64,000 nt of DNA from Legionella jordanis. GTDB taxonomy: Bacteria; Pseudomonadota; Gammaproteobacteria; Legionellales; Legionellaceae. Positions 48,348 to 58,826 of the stretch are shown here, one piece after another; position 1 is the stretch's first letter, and each line of letters starts with the position of its first letter. A program made the position numbers and the translations under genes. The stretch lies in the NCBI RefSeq assembly GCF_900637635.1, contig NZ_LR134383.1, positions 702,501 through 766,500 on the forward strand, given 5' to 3'. A model generated the notes under the pieces. It had not been told where the DNA came from and searched no databases. It saw only the letters and a program-made list of their open reading frames with translations.

Positions 48348-50021
48348 ATGTCGCAATATATTTTTACTATGAATCGGGTGAGTAAAGTGGTGGATAACCA
48401 ACGCTTTATTTTAAAAGACATCTCTTTGAGTTTTTTTCCAGGAGCCAAAATTGGCGTGTTAGGACTCAATGGTTCTGGTAAATCCACGTTATTGCGAATT
48501 ATGGCAGGGGTTGACCAACAGTTTGAAGGCGAAGCCAGGCCTCAACCCGGCATTAAAATTGGCTATTTGGCGCAAGAGCCTGAACTTGATGCAAACAAAA
48601 CCGTGCGGGAAATTGTTGAAGAAGGTGTTGCCGATATTAAAAGTAAACTAACCCAGTTTGATGAAATCAGCATGCGTTTTGCCGAGCCAATGAGCGATGA
48701 TGAAATGAATGACTTGTTGGCCAAACAAGGCGAGTTGCAGAATGAAATTGAAGCTTGTGGCGGTTGGGATTTGGACAGGCGTCTGGATGTCGCAGCAGAA
48801 GCTCTACGTCTGCCCGATTGGGAGGCTAAGATTAGTCAACTCTCAGGGGGTGAACGTCGGCGTGTAGCCTTGTGTCGTTTATTACTCTCCAGTCCAGATA
48901 TGTTGTTGCTGGATGAGCCTACCAACCATTTGGATGCTGAGAGTGTGGCCTGGCTTGAACGTTATCTTGAAGAATTTCCTGGAACCGTAGTAGCCATCAC
49001 CCATGATCGCTACTTCCTGGACAATGCGGCTGAGTGGATTTTAGAGTTGGATAGGGGTGAGGGCATTCCTTATAAAGGAAATTACACATCCTGGCTTGAG
49101 CAGAAAGAAGCTCGTTTGGCAATGGAGGAAAAGCAACAAGCTTCTCATCAACGGGCAATTAAGGCTGAATTGGAGTGGGTTCGTACTTCACCCAAAGGCC
49201 GCCATGCGAAAAATAAGGCCAGATTGGCCCGTTTTGAAGAAATGAATTCCAAGGAATTCCAAAAACGAAATGAAACCAATGAGCTGTATATTCCACCTGG
49301 TGAGCGGCTTGGAGATTTGGTGGTTGAAGCGAACAATCTTCGCAAAGCTTATGGTGATCGACTCCTGATTGATAATTTAAGTTTCAAATTACCCAAGGGA
49401 GGCATACTGGGCATCATCGGTCCTAACGGTGCCGGTAAATCCACTTTTCTTAAAATGTTGACAGGGCAGGAGAATCCCGATGGTGGAGAGATCCGCATTG
49501 GAGATACGGTAAACCTTGCTTATGTCGATCAGTTAAGGGATGAGTTGGACGACAACAAAAGCGTTTGGGAAGAAATATCCGATGGCCATGACATCATGCA
49601 AGTTGGTTCTTTCCAAATGCCTTCTCGTGCTTACGTCGGCCGTTTCAACTTTAAAGGGGCTGATCAACAAAAGAAAATGTCGCAACTCTCCGGTGGTGAG
49701 CGCAATCGCGTCCATTTAGCCAAATTATTAAAACGAGGCGCAAACGTTATCCTTCTTGATGAACCAAGTAATGACTTGGACGTTGAAACTTTGCGAGCTT
49801 TGGAAGAAGCCATTTTAAATTTCCCAGGCTGTGCTGTGGTTATATCGCATGATCGCTGGTTTCTAGATCGAATTTGCACGCATTTAATGGCGTTTGAAGG
49901 AGACTCGCAAGTGGTTTTCATTGAAGGGAACTACAGTGATTATGAAGCTGACAGAAAACGTCGTTTAGGTGATGAAGCGGAAAGACCTGCAAGAATCAAA
50001 TATCGCCGTTTGCAAGCATAA
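48348..50021 (+). CDS. ettA: energy-dependent translational throttle protein EttA
   Basis: ABC-F ATPase that binds the ribosomal E site and gates early elongation by ATP/ADP ratio. No TM segments; 557 residues with two ATPase domains: Walker A GLNGSGKST and GPNGAGKST, signatures LSGGERRR and LSGGERNR, Walker B LLLDEPTNHLD and ILLDEPSNDLD. The arm and linker (WVRTSPKGRHAKNKARLARFEEM) between the domains is typical of EttA, and the second Walker B region has the S/N in place of TN of other ABC-F proteins. AAAGGAG lies seven bases before ATG 48348. Single gene. Confidence 0.96.
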   Translation: MSQYIFTMNRVSKVVDNQRFILKDISLSFFPGAKIGVLGLNGSGKSTLLRIMAGVDQQFEGEARPQPGIKIGYLAQEPELDANKTVREIVEEGVADIKSKLTQFDEISMRFAEPMSDDEMNDLLAKQGELQNEIEACGGWDLDRRLDVAAEALRLPDWEAKISQLSGGERRRVALCRLLLSSPDMLLLDEPTNHLDAESVAWLERYLEEFPGTVVAITHDRYFLDNAAEWILELDRGEGIPYKGNYTSWLEQKEARLAMEEKQQASHQRAIKAELEWVRTSPKGRHAKNKARLARFEEMNSKEFQKRNETNELYIPPGERLGDLVVEANNLRKAYGDRLLIDNLSFKLPKGGILGIIGPNGAGKSTFLKMLTGQENPDGGEIRIGDTVNLAYVDQLRDELDDNKSVWEEISDGHDIMQVGSFQMPSRAYVGRFNFKGADQQKKMSQLSGGERNRVHLAKLLKRGANVILLDEPSNDLDVETLRALEEAILNFPGCAVVISHDRWFLDRICTHLMAFEGDSQVVFIEGNYSDYEADRKRRLGDEAERPARIKYRRLQA

Positions 50022-50180
50022 TCATTTGACGAACAGCCATTATGAAGGCAAAATTTTAACCATTGTGAAGTCGCGGCTTACAATTAAATTTTTTTGCCTG
50101 AACTAGGGATTTAGTAATTCTGATAGGGTATCCTAGGCAATTTTAATAATTTTAATAACTAATAGAGAGAACGATTCAGC

Positions 50181-50765
50181 ATGAACAAGTTGTTGTGGGC
50201 TGGCTTATTAAGTCTGGGGCTTTCAGGTTGTATGCAATATTGTGATGAATCTTGCTACATCACGGATGATGTAGGCGTGGTTCATAAAACCATGCATTAC
50301 ACGCAAGACAAACGCGGCCGTGATTATTTCCCTGAAAAAGCACCAGCAACGGGTCAAAAACAATTCATTTTTGACCCAAAAGCTTACGCCTGGGCGGCTT
50401 ATGATGCCGATGGCAACCGGCTTATGACCGGAAGTGCCTCAGGTGGCAAGGACGTTTGCGATGAAAATCAAAATCAGTCTTGCCGAACCGTAACCGGTAG
50501 ATTCCGTGTCTATAATCGAAGAGGAGCTGATTGCAAATCTGGCGAGTTCCCAGTGGAAACAACCGGTGGTGCAAAAATGCCATACTGCACTTATTTCTTT
50601 CAAGGGTATACAGTGCATGCGGCTTATGAAGTTCCTTACGCCAACACCAGTCACGGCTGTGTAAGAGTCCTGCCCAGTGCTGCAAAATGGTTATACGACA
50701 ATTTCTTAACTTTGGGTACGCAGGTTACTATTCTTCCCTATGCGGATGAAGAAAAAGTTTCTTGA
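50181..50765 (+). CDS. L,D-transpeptidase (YkuD)-like lipoprotein, EnhA type
   Basis: The 194-residue protein has a lipoprotein signal (LLSLGLSGC, lipidated Cys17). The YkuD active site is seen as HAAYEVPYANTSHGCVRVLP, with the catalytic Cys in SHGCVR and the upstream His. The domain would cross-link peptidoglycan or attach proteins to it in the periplasm. Size, lipid anchor and Cys-rich N-terminus (CMQYCDESC) recall the Legionella enhanced-entry EnhA proteins, which I know only by description; no symbol is assigned. Six other cysteines outside the active site could form disulfides. Start ATG 50181. Stands alone, ending in a shared hairpin. Confidence 0.82.
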   Translation: MNKLLWAGLLSLGLSGCMQYCDESCYITDDVGVVHKTMHYTQDKRGRDYFPEKAPATGQKQFIFDPKAYAWAAYDADGNRLMTGSASGGKDVCDENQNQSCRTVTGRFRVYNRRGADCKSGEFPVETTGGAKMPYCTYFFQGYTVHAAYEVPYANTSHGCVRVLPSAAKWLYDNFLTLGTQVTILPYADEEKVS

Positions 50766-50779
50766 TTAGACATTCAATT

Positions 50780-50810
50780 GAATAATCCGCGGCTTGTCCA
50801 CGGATTATTC
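50780..50810. terminator. bidirectional hairpin between convergent genes
   Basis: A perfect 10-bp stem (GAATAATCCG with CGGATTATTC) and an 11-base loop lie 14 bp after the YkuD gene. The hairpin overlaps the stop of the convergent glycosyltransferase gene by two bases. Likely terminates both transcripts. Confidence 0.65.
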
Positions 50811-52218
50811 ATATTTGTCGGAATGAACTAAGATTCTTAGCAGCAATTTGTTCAACCATTCCCCTTAAATGACTGATGTCATCCGGTTTCTCTTTTAATC
50901 CTACGAACAAAGCAACAAAATCTTTCCAGCCGGGATCAACCCCGACAACACTGACATGCAATACGGCTTGGTGAAAATCCTTATCCAGTATTTCTTTTTG
51001 GCAGAGGGAAAATCTTGCATCAAACGATGAGAAAGAATAGTGGAATTGCTCCCAAAAACCAGGAAGAATATCTTCAAACTGTCCCATGGATTGTTCCTCA
51101 AGATTGCTCGAACAGGCACGGTAAAAATCTTCAGGAGACAGTGCACGGGGAAGCGTGTCCAAACGATTTTTGATAATCTGCAGCATATTTTTACAATCAT
51201 GAAGCTCAAGATTAGGACGATAAAAGTAATTGGTTAAAAAACTTAATCCTCCTTTGTTCGATTTTGCTATGCTTTGATCCACCATCGCCATTGCTTCGTC
51301 CATCTTCGTCGACCAATATTCACATAAATAGTTGAACAAGTAGGGCTTTATCATGTCATAGGACAGATTGAAATCATTCCAGCTCACATCACTGCCATGT
51401 TCAGGAATATTAAACAATTCCTTGGGCATATGTAAAAAGGATTCATTCACGTCATAAATTGGCATCTTTGCTTCAGGGATGGGCACCACAAAGTGCATCA
51501 GCTGCTCTATAAGTGCACTTAATAAACCAGGGCCAGATGTTCTTAAAGTGCTAATGAATCGGGGGTCGGCTCCTGTATAAAATTTAGGGCTTCGGAGGTT
51601 TTTATTGCGGTGGGCTTGCAATAATTGAGGATTTTGATAAAGGTTTTTATAGTTTTCTATAATTTGCTTGCGGTACTCAGAAATAATCGTTCCATGAGGG
51701 ATGCTAGCCATCAAGTCATTGTTTAATTTACCATATCCACAATCATGATAGGCAAAGCCATAGCTTAATTTAAAATGTTCGAGTATGGGATTTCCAGGCA
51801 GCATGTCTTTTGCATCGATATATATACCACCTTCTTCCTGTAAAATCTCCACTCGTAAGAGATCAGAAGCGGCAGCCAAATTACGATATTGGCCTGTCAG
51901 TTCGTCATCGTAAAATTGCTTTCCAGGCATGGATGAATAAAGTTCATTTTTACCGAGCAGATTGTCTTTACTCTCATGGGCAGCTAGCGACAAGTCACAA
52001 ATAATAATTTGGTTTTTTTTAGCCCATTGCAATAATTTGGGCAATTCTTTTGTCTTTTCTTCTTCACTATAGGTGGCTGAATCGATCCAAAGTTTTACAG
52101 AAAAAGTAGGGTTGGTTTGCTTCCAATGCTGCATATTATCGAGTACTTCAGTCGGAGGAAGTTTGCCAAGCCAAACAGCATGAATGGCCTTGGGAATGGA
52201 CAGTAATTCAGATGGCAT
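50809..52218 (-). CDS. DXD-type glycosyltransferase, candidate effector
   Basis: The 469-residue protein starts with IPKAIHAVWLGKLPP, the W-containing opening of the sugar-binding-DXD family (Gly_transf_sug/TcdA-TcdB catalytic type). It contains AAASDLLRVEIL, then GGIYIDAKDMLPGNP, where Asp135 and Asp138 form a variant metal/sugar-nucleotide motif with two residues between the aspartates. A later YTGADPRFISTLRTSGPGLL is compatible with the same fold. No signal peptide or TM segment, so it may be a Dot/Icm-delivered glycosyltransferase acting on host proteins; that is inference. ATG 52218. Alone, convergent with the YkuD gene and downstream of djlA on the same strand. Confidence 0.78.
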   Translation of the reverse strand: MPSELLSIPKAIHAVWLGKLPPTEVLDNMQHWKQTNPTFSVKLWIDSATYSEEEKTKELPKLLQWAKKNQIIICDLSLAAHESKDNLLGKNELYSSMPGKQFYDDELTGQYRNLAAASDLLRVEILQEEGGIYIDAKDMLPGNPILEHFKLSYGFAYHDCGYGKLNNDLMASIPHGTIISEYRKQIIENYKNLYQNPQLLQAHRNKNLRSPKFYTGADPRFISTLRTSGPGLLSALIEQLMHFVVPIPEAKMPIYDVNESFLHMPKELFNIPEHGSDVSWNDFNLSYDMIKPYLFNYLCEYWSTKMDEAMAMVDQSIAKSNKGGLSFLTNYFYRPNLELHDCKNMLQIIKNRLDTLPRALSPEDFYRACSSNLEEQSMGQFEDILPGFWEQFHYSFSSFDARFSLCQKEILDKDFHQAVLHVSVVGVDPGWKDFVALFVGLKEKPDDISHLRGMVEQIAAKNLSSFRQI

Positions 52219-52441
52219 ACTAACTCCGAAAAAGCAACTCTTATGGAGTATAGCCAGAAAATTTTAGCCGCATATTGGACCTACATATTAATGATTGAAA
52301 AAGTTCACAATATTTATTTGCAGCAGCGAATTGAACATAACTATTGGAGGATTACAGGCACTAAAAACTTATGGACTAGACAGCTAAATTTCAGCTGCCT
52401 TAGGGAAATTTTTACACGGGTGCAGAATAATAGATTTGAAT

Positions 52442-53296
52442 CTACCAACCTCGACTGGCGCAAATTTGCTCATAGGCCTTGCGGATTTTTTGGGTTTTAT
52501 CGTTTGCCATTTTAATCATTTGCTCGGGAAGACCTTTGGCGATTAACTTATCTGGATGATTACGACTGATTAAACGGCGGTAGGCGCGTGTTACTTCCTG
52601 CTTGTTAGCATTATTATCTATCTCGAGAAGCGCGTAAGCGTGTGCCAGGCTGCCAGTTGCAGTTTGATAGGCGTGTTGCTGTCTTGAAGAGGATGAGGAG
52701 TGATTGGACTGAGAAGAGGAAGAATGATAACCAAAATCTTCATAGAAACGGTATTGTTTACGGATAGGGGCAAAGCCCAAACGTCGAAGAACCACATCAA
52801 GCGCTTGCAACTTAGCCTCAGATAAATCCACCTTAACTGCGCGGTACTGGATGTCCATAAATAATTTTAAAAGTTCTGGGTTATCCCAGCAAAATTCATC
52901 CAATCTTGTTAACACTTCAGCTAAATCAAATTGTGTTGATTTTCCTTGATTAAAAAAGTGCTTCGCCAGAGTTTTTTGTTCGCGATTTAAACGCATTTCA
53001 TCCATAAGGCTTGTAGCAAGATGAATTTCTTCCTCAGAGACGCGGCCATCTGCTTTGGCAATGTAACCCATGACCGCAAACGTAGCTTCAAAAAACGTTT
53101 TTTGCACGGCCTCTCGTCTTTCTTGGTAATAATGCCAATGCGGACGATTAAAATGTTCAATAATACCTCGGTCAAAAAAGTTGCCGATGAGAATGCCAAA
53201 CAATGCCCCGGCTGCACCATCAATCAAATAGCCAAAAAAACCGCCTAAAATTTTGCCCCACCAATGATAGTGAGTAAAGAAATCACGCAAAGTCAT
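52442..53296 (-). CDS. djlA: co-chaperone DjlA
   Basis: Membrane-anchored DnaK co-chaperone. The 284-residue protein has an N-terminal TM segment (WWGKILGGFFGYLIDGAAGALFGILIG, glycine-rich as in DjlA), a central TerB-type domain (VMGYIAKADGRVSEEEI), a Ser-rich linker (~196-210) and a C-terminal J-domain with the NHPDKL (HPD) motif and AYRRLISR. The layout is specific to DjlA. Linked to stress response and intracellular growth in related organisms. Start ATG 53296, gene alone. Confidence 0.95.
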   Translation of the reverse strand: MTLRDFFTHYHWWGKILGGFFGYLIDGAAGALFGILIGNFFDRGIIEHFNRPHWHYYQERREAVQKTFFEATFAVMGYIAKADGRVSEEEIHLATSLMDEMRLNREQKTLAKHFFNQGKSTQFDLAEVLTRLDEFCWDNPELLKLFMDIQYRAVKVDLSEAKLQALDVVLRRLGFAPIRKQYRFYEDFGYHSSSSQSNHSSSSSRQQHAYQTATGSLAHAYALLEIDNNANKQEVTRAYRRLISRNHPDKLIAKGLPEQMIKMANDKTQKIRKAYEQICASRGW

Positions 53297-53540
53297 TCAG
53301 TTGAATTTCCAGTGTGTAGTTAACGAATTCTTCCATTCTAAACCTAATTATACGTCTAGAAGATAAAATGTGCGCAGCTTAACTTTATTTTAGCAATGAT
53401 TGTTGTCTTTTCTGAAAAACTTAAGTGTTTGCTTTATAAATGAACGAAGCGGAGTAATCATAAAATAATTAATTTAACCAAAATTTTCCCCTAAACTCGA
53501 AAAATCACTATATACTTGCTCTTTTTGAGCTGGGTGTGCT

Positions 53541-54803
53541 ATGCGACCAATATATTCGTTTTTATTGTACCTTCTAACGCCTTATTTACTACTCAGACTT
53601 TGGTGGAAGGGAAGGAAACTACCGGCATATCGTGAGCGAATTTCAGAGCGGTTCTTGCTGGATCAAAGACCGACCAAACCTATTGAGATTTGGGTCCATG
53701 CGGTTTCCCTGGGAGAAGTAATCGCCGTGACACCGCTTGTGGATAGTCTGCTCAGTAAAAATTACAGCGTGCTAATTACAACGATGACACCCACAGGGGC
53801 TGAACGGGTGAGACAACGCTTCGGCGAACGGCTTACCCATCGGTATGTCCCCTATGATCTGCCTTGGGTGGTTAAACGATTTTACAGTCGAGTGAAACCC
53901 AAAGTAGCCATTTTCGTTGAAACCGAACTGTGGCCAAATCTGACTTATTATGCCCGCCGAGCCAAAATTCCATTGTTTTTAGTGAATGCCCGCCTTTCAG
54001 AACGATCCTACCAGGGTTATAAAAAGGCTAAATTTTTATTTGGACCCCTTCTTAAGCAATTTAACCACATTTTGGCGCAAGCCGCAGATGATGCGAAACG
54101 TTTTACTGCTTTGGGAGCCCCGTCGGAAATTGTCCAAGTTGTCGGCAATATGAAATTTGATTTGCAAACGCAAAATATAAACTCTGAAACGTTCGTCGAG
54201 TTAAAAAACAAATGGGGGAAAGAGCGCGTTGTCATCTTAATTGCCAGCACGCACGACAATGAAGAACAGCAAATTTTATCGGAATTAAGGGCTTTGCAAA
54301 GCCAAATTAAAGATGTAGTGCTTTTAATTGCCCCACGTCACCCGGAGCGGTTTCAAAAAGTGTACCAATTGTGCTTGAGCATGGGATTTAATACAGGCTT
54401 GCGTTCTCAACCAAATGGTTTAAGCGAAAACAATGAGGTTGTGGTTTTAGATTCTCTGGGAGAGTTATTAGGATTTTATCAAATCAGTGATTATGCTTTT
54501 GTCGGGGGAAGCCTTGTCCCTGTTGGGGGGCATAATGTTTTAGAGCCCATTGCCATGAAGGTTCCTGTATTAAATGGCCCGCATGTTCATAATTTTAAAA
54601 CCATATGCCGTGACTTGCAGACGGCTGGAGCGATTGAGTTGGTGGCTAACCCGCAAGAACTGGTGGATAGAATTTTGAGTTTACACAACGACAAAGAACG
54701 ACGAGAAATTTTGGTGAGAAATGCAACGCAGGTATTGGAATCCAACAAGGGGACGGTAGTTCAATACCTCGAAAAAATAGATGCCGTTTTGCAACAGGCT
54801 TGA
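53541..54803 (+). CDS. waaA: 3-deoxy-D-manno-octulosonic acid transferase
   Basis: Adds Kdo residues to lipid IVA in the inner membrane. The 420-residue GT-B enzyme starts with a membrane anchor, and contains IWVHAVSLGEV, TTMTPTGAERV, VPYDLPW, ETELWPNL, LIAPRHPERF and SDYAFVGGSLVPVGGHNVLEP, all typical of WaaA. ATG 53541. Its product meets the msbA/lpxK step in lipid A maturation. A hairpin follows at 54814-54842. Confidence 0.95.
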   Translation: MRPIYSFLLYLLTPYLLLRLWWKGRKLPAYRERISERFLLDQRPTKPIEIWVHAVSLGEVIAVTPLVDSLLSKNYSVLITTMTPTGAERVRQRFGERLTHRYVPYDLPWVVKRFYSRVKPKVAIFVETELWPNLTYYARRAKIPLFLVNARLSERSYQGYKKAKFLFGPLLKQFNHILAQAADDAKRFTALGAPSEIVQVVGNMKFDLQTQNINSETFVELKNKWGKERVVILIASTHDNEEQQILSELRALQSQIKDVVLLIAPRHPERFQKVYQLCLSMGFNTGLRSQPNGLSENNEVVVLDSLGELLGFYQISDYAFVGGSLVPVGGHNVLEPIAMKVPVLNGPHVHNFKTICRDLQTAGAIELVANPQELVDRILSLHNDKERREILVRNATQVLESNKGTVVQYLEKIDAVLQQA

Positions 54804-54813
54804 TCCTAGAAAA

Positions 54814-54842
54814 CCCGAATGCCGCATAGCGGTCTATTCGGG
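54814..54842. terminator. hairpin between waaA and dksA
   Basis: CCCGAAT/ATTCGGG stem of seven bp with a 15-base loop between the convergent genes waaA and dksA. No clear U tract on either side, so it is modest evidence for a shared terminator. Confidence 0.45.
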
Positions 54843-54854
54843 CATCTGCCGCTA

Positions 54855-55331
54855 CTAGCCGCCTTGATTTTGGCGTTCTTTGATTTCAGATAAGGTCTTG
54901 CAATCAATACACAAGGTGGCAGTTGGGCGGGCTTCGAGTCGACGTAAACCAATTTCAATACCACAGGCTTCGCAATAACCAAAGTCATCATCTCTTAAAC
55001 GTTCAAGAGCATCTTCAATTTTTTTAATTAATTTTCTTTCACGATCTCTTGTTCTTAACTCCAGGCTAAATTCTTCTTCCTGACTGGCTCTGTCCGACGG
55101 ATCAGGAAAATTGGCTGCCTCATCTTTCATATGAGTGACGGTTCTGTCTACTTCTTCCATCAATGATTGGCGCCAGGCAAGCAATATCTTTTCAATATGA
55201 GCTAGTTGCTTCTCATTCATGTATTCTTCGCCATCGACTTCTTGATAGGGGGCGATTCCCATGCTGCTTACGGCGTCATTTTTCACGTTTCGTCTACTCT
55301 CATTGGTTGAATCAATTATTTGTTCTGGCAT
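54855..55331 (-). CDS. dksA: RNA polymerase-binding transcription factor DksA
   Basis: Binds the secondary channel of RNA polymerase and mediates ppGpp (stringent) control; in Legionella it couples nutrient state to transmission traits. The 158-residue protein shows the GEEYMNEKQLAHIEKILLAW region, the coiled coil with DEAANFPDPSDRASQEEEF (tip Asp residues), and the zinc finger CEACGIEIG...CIDCK. The start ATG 55331 with AGGAGG five bases before it is well supported. Confidence 0.97.
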   Translation of the reverse strand: MPEQIIDSTNESRRNVKNDAVSSMGIAPYQEVDGEEYMNEKQLAHIEKILLAWRQSLMEEVDRTVTHMKDEAANFPDPSDRASQEEEFSLELRTRDRERKLIKKIEDALERLRDDDFGYCEACGIEIGLRRLEARPTATLCIDCKTLSEIKERQNQGG

Positions 55332-55425
55332 TTCGCCTCCTGCAGTTGCATCCTATCAGCAAGCCCTCATGGCTTGTGATCGAAAAGCGCTAGGTATATC
55401 AAAAATCATGCTGGCCATCAACTAC

Positions 55426-56265
55426 TTATTCCCGTTTGCCGCCACTAACACGATCATTAGCCTGGTTGTCCTGCCAACATTGAATCTGAGTGTACCCATA
55501 ATCCTTAAGCATAGACGTTACTGCAGATTTTTGATCAAAGCCATGCTCTACTAATAATAGCCCGCCAGGCTTAAGCCTAGCAATACTATGTTTAATAATA
55601 TGTTTTAATGCATAAAGCCCTTCTTCCTCGCTCACTAAGGCAAGTTTGGGCTCATATCGCACATCGCCCTGAGCTAAATGAGGATCGTGAGCTGCAATGT
55701 AGGGTGGATTTGCGACAATGGCATCAAAAACGGGTTCGGCTGGAATGTTTTCAAACCAATTGGAATGGTAAAAACTGATGTTGTTTAAATTCAATCTGGA
55801 AGCATTTTCTTCAGCAACTTGAATAGCGGCCAAGCTGCAATCGCAAGCAATAATATGCCATTTGGGTCGTTCATGGGCGCAGGCTAAGGCAATGGCACCG
55901 CTACCTGTTCCTAAATCCAGAATTTCGGCATGGGTTTTATCAGCCAATAAAGCCAAAGTTAACTCCACCACCAGTTCGGTTTCGGGCCGTGGTATGAGTG
56001 TGTCCTCGCTTACTTTAAGTGGTAAAGACCAAAACTCTCGTATGCCTGTAAGATAGGCCACTGGCATACCTTGTTGCCGTTGATGAATGAATCTTTGATA
56101 AGTTTGCCATTGAGCTTGGCTGAGCTCACTGTCTGAGTAGGCATAAAGAAAACTGCGATTTTTCTGCAAAATATGAGCGAGCAAAACTTCTGAATCCAAG
56201 CGTGCACTGTCGCTATACTCTTCAAGTTGCTTTCTCGCTTGAGACAAAGCCTCTTTAATCCGCAT
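55426..56265 (-). CDS. prmC: peptide chain release factor N5-glutamine methyltransferase
   Basis: Methylates the GGQ glutamine of RF1/RF2. The 279-residue protein has the N-terminal helical bundle, [33 protein letters not shown] motif [14 protein letters not shown], and the catalytic NPPY in [12 protein letters not shown]. The open frame reaches 56322, but [11 protein letters not shown] at 56265 is the family start; it overlaps the end of prfA by 11 bp. Last gene of hemA-prfA-prmC. Confidence 0.95.
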   Translation of the reverse strand: MRIKEALSQARKQLEEYSDSARLDSEVLLAHILQKNRSFLYAYSDSELSQAQWQTYQRFIHQRQQGMPVAYLTGIREFWSLPLKVSEDTLIPRPETELVVELTLALLADKTHAEILDLGTGSGAIALACAHERPKWHIIACDCSLAAIQVAEENASRLNLNNISFYHSNWFENIPAEPVFDAIVANPPYIAAHDPHLAQGDVRYEPKLALVSEEEGLYALKHIIKHSIARLKPGGLLLVEHGFDQKSAVTSMLKDYGYTQIQCWQDNQANDRVSGGKRE

Positions 56266-57349
56266 CGTGTTGACCCAGCTCTGCCAGCAATTCTGCTTGA
56301 TATTCACGCTGCAGGGCATCAATAACCGGGGATAAATGACCCTCCATGATATCCGTCAGTTGGTAGAGGGTTAAATTAATGCGGTGATCCGTCAAACGAC
56401 CTTGAGGGAAATTATAGGTTCGAATTCGTTCGGAACGATCGCCTGTGCCTACCAAAGACTTGCGCGTTTCGGCTTGTTGTTGCCGTTGTTTACTTTGTTC
56501 AGCATCTAACAATCTGGTTTTAAGAAGAGCCATGGCCTTGGCCCGGTTTTTATGTTGCGAGCGTTCATCCTGGCACTCCACCACAATACCCGTTGGTAAA
56601 TGGGTAATGCGAATGGCAGAATCGGTTTTATTAACGTGCTGTCCCCCTGCGCCTGAGGAACGATAGGTGTCAATTCGTAGTTCATCGGCACTGATTTCAA
56701 TGTCATTGATTTCTTCTACTTCGGGTAAAACTGCTACAGTGCAGGCTGACGTGTGTACGCGGCCTTGGGATTCCGTTTCAGGAACCCGCTGCACCCGGTG
56801 GGCTCCCGATTCGAATTTTAATTGCGAATACACCGACTGACCGTTAATGAGGGCAATGATTTCTTTATACCCGCCATGCTCTCCATGATTGGCGCTAATA
56901 ATCTCCATTTGCCAACCCTGATTTTCTGCATAGCGGTGATACATCCGAAATAAATCGCCAGCAAAAATGGCGGCTTCATCGCCACCGGTACCAGCTCGTA
57001 TTTCTAGATAGACGTTGCAATTATCCTCTGGATCTTTGGGAATAAGATGCAACTGTAACTCATCTTCCAATTCATTGAGTTTGCCACGGGCTGCATCGAT
57101 CTCATCCTCAGCCATGGCAGCCAATTCTTTATCTTCTCCGCGTAGCAATTCCTCGAGGGAATTTAAATTCTCTCGGGCTTGCAAATAGTTGTTGTAGCAA
57201 TTGGCAATAGGCTCGAGATGAGCATACTCTTTGGATAAATTTTTAAATTGATTGTGATCAGCAATGACCGATGCTTCAGAAAGCAAGCGACCAACTTCCT
57301 GAAAACGCTCAAACATCTGTTCAAGCTTAAGTTCAAGGGATTTTTTCAT
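56255..57349 (-). CDS. prfA: peptide chain release factor 1
   Basis: Recognises UAA/UAG stop codons and triggers peptide release. The 364-residue protein carries the GGQ motif in [18 protein letters not shown], and TETESQGR-like and PxT codon-recognition region [16 protein letters not shown]-type near residue 190. Length and motifs agree with RF1 rather than RF2 (no frameshift site, single frame). Overlaps hemA by 4 bp and prmC by 11 bp: a tightly coupled operon known in many gammaproteobacteria. Confidence 0.97.
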   Translation of the reverse strand: MKKSLELKLEQMFERFQEVGRLLSEASVIADHNQFKNLSKEYAHLEPIANCYNNYLQARENLNSLEELLRGEDKELAAMAEDEIDAARGKLNELEDELQLHLIPKDPEDNCNVYLEIRAGTGGDEAAIFAGDLFRMYHRYAENQGWQMEIISANHGEHGGYKEIIALINGQSVYSQLKFESGAHRVQRVPETESQGRVHTSACTVAVLPEVEEINDIEISADELRIDTYRSSGAGGQHVNKTDSAIRITHLPTGIVVECQDERSQHKNRAKAMALLKTRLLDAEQSKQRQQQAETRKSLVGTGDRSERIRTYNFPQGRLTDHRINLTLYQLTDIMEGHLSPVIDALQREYQAELLAELGQHDAD

Positions 57350-58608
57350 ATTGAAATTGGGTTCATGGAAGGATTAAATAAATATTTTGCCAAATCAAGC
57401 AATTCCTCATGGCCTTCTGAGGCAACTTGCTTTAAGCCTACGGTTGGATGATGCGTCAACTTATTTACAAGACGATCACAAAGTTCCTGCAATACTCGAT
57501 TTTGGTCATGGCCAGCTGATAATTTCGCCTGGGCGCGCTGTAATTCTGTTTGTGCCAAACTTTGCATGTAATCTCGATAGTTGCAAATCAAATTTTTTGC
57601 ACGTAAGGAGCGGTGCCAACGCATGAAATTATCCAGCTCGCTATCAACCAATTGTTCAGCTTCAAGGGCTGCCTCTCGTCGTTCATCCATTCCTTTTTCT
57701 ATTTTATTTTGTAGATCATCGATGTTGTAAAGATGGACATGGTCCAATTCAGCAACATTCGCTTCGATGTCTCTAGGTACGGCCAAATCCAGGAAAAACA
57801 TGTCTTGCCCTTGGCGTTTCGCCAGGGCATGTTCCACCAGATTTTTGTTGATGAATGGCAGGGGACAGGCAGTGGCCGAAATAATCACATCGGCTTCGGA
57901 AAGATATTGAGGAATGTCAGCAATCGTTAGTGCTTCCCCATCAAATACTGCAGCCAGTTGTTTGGCATGCTCCTTGGTACGACTGGCTACCAGAAAGCGT
58001 GTTACACCTTGCTTATGTAAGTATTTAGCAACCAGGCTCGCCGTTTCTCCAGAACCTATGATGAATACTCTTAGCTTGCTGTAATCAGGAAATAAAGCCC
58101 CTACGAGTTGTACTGCAGCGTAGGCAATGGACACAGGATTATTGCCAATGCCGCTGCGGGTGCGTATTCGTTTACTTGCCCTAAAAACATATTGAAAAAC
58201 AGAACGGAGACTGCTTTTAACAGTACCAATGCGGCAAGCGTGTTGGTAAGCTTGCTTCATCTGTCCCAAAATTTGTGGCTCACCTAGCATCATGGAGTCA
58301 AGCCCACTGGCTACTCTTAGGGTATGGCGAATTCCATGATGGCCAGGATGAAGATATAAATAGGGGGAGAGGCTTTCAGTTTCTAATTGATGCTGCTCGG
58401 CCAGCCAAGGTACCAGGTATTCAGGGTTATCTGTTTCACAATAAATTTCAGTGCGATTGCAGGTGGACAGCATGGCGGCTTCATTAACAGCCGGAAGACT
58501 GACTAAGTTTTGCAGCAATGATTCTTGCATAGGCAAAGGCAATGCAATTTTTTCACGCACAGTTAATGGTGCAGTCTTATGATTCAGTCCACAAGCAACA
58601 AAGACCAT
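57346..58608 (-). CDS. hemA: glutamyl-tRNA reductase
   Basis: Reduces glutamyl-tRNA to glutamate-1-semialdehyde, first committed step of tetrapyrrole synthesis by the C5 route. The 420-residue protein has [25 protein letters not shown] with the catalytic Cys, [30 protein letters not shown], the NADPH loop [15 protein letters not shown] and [14 protein letters not shown]. The frame also begins at TTG 58617; ATG 58608 ([10 protein letters not shown]) matches the family. First gene of hemA-prfA-prmC. Confidence 0.96.
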   Translation of the reverse strand: MVFVACGLNHKTAPLTVREKIALPLPMQESLLQNLVSLPAVNEAAMLSTCNRTEIYCETDNPEYLVPWLAEQHQLETESLSPYLYLHPGHHGIRHTLRVASGLDSMMLGEPQILGQMKQAYQHACRIGTVKSSLRSVFQYVFRASKRIRTRSGIGNNPVSIAYAAVQLVGALFPDYSKLRVFIIGSGETASLVAKYLHKQGVTRFLVASRTKEHAKQLAAVFDGEALTIADIPQYLSEADVIISATACPLPFINKNLVEHALAKRQGQDMFFLDLAVPRDIEANVAELDHVHLYNIDDLQNKIEKGMDERREAALEAEQLVDSELDNFMRWHRSLRAKNLICNYRDYMQSLAQTELQRAQAKLSAGHDQNRVLQELCDRLVNKLTHHPTVGLKQVASEGHEELLDLAKYLFNPSMNPISI

Positions 58609-58826
58609 AGATTTCAAATAGCAGCAAAATAATCTGAGAATTGTAAACTATTAGCCGCATAATTTGTAGACTTTTGTCCTTGAGATTAATCCAATCTCCT
58701 TTGATTGACCATGGAGAAGCGAACCTTGGATGATTTTTCAACCCACCAAACCTCAAGTAGTTTGAATTTTAGCCGCTAACAAGTTTAAGGCATTTTGCTC
58801 AGGAAATGACCTGATAGGGAACTGTC

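Noticed and set aside
52243-52515. 90-codon plus-strand ORF
   Set aside because: Its end overlaps djlA, with no recognisable motif and no ribosome site; likely chance in AT-rich spacer.
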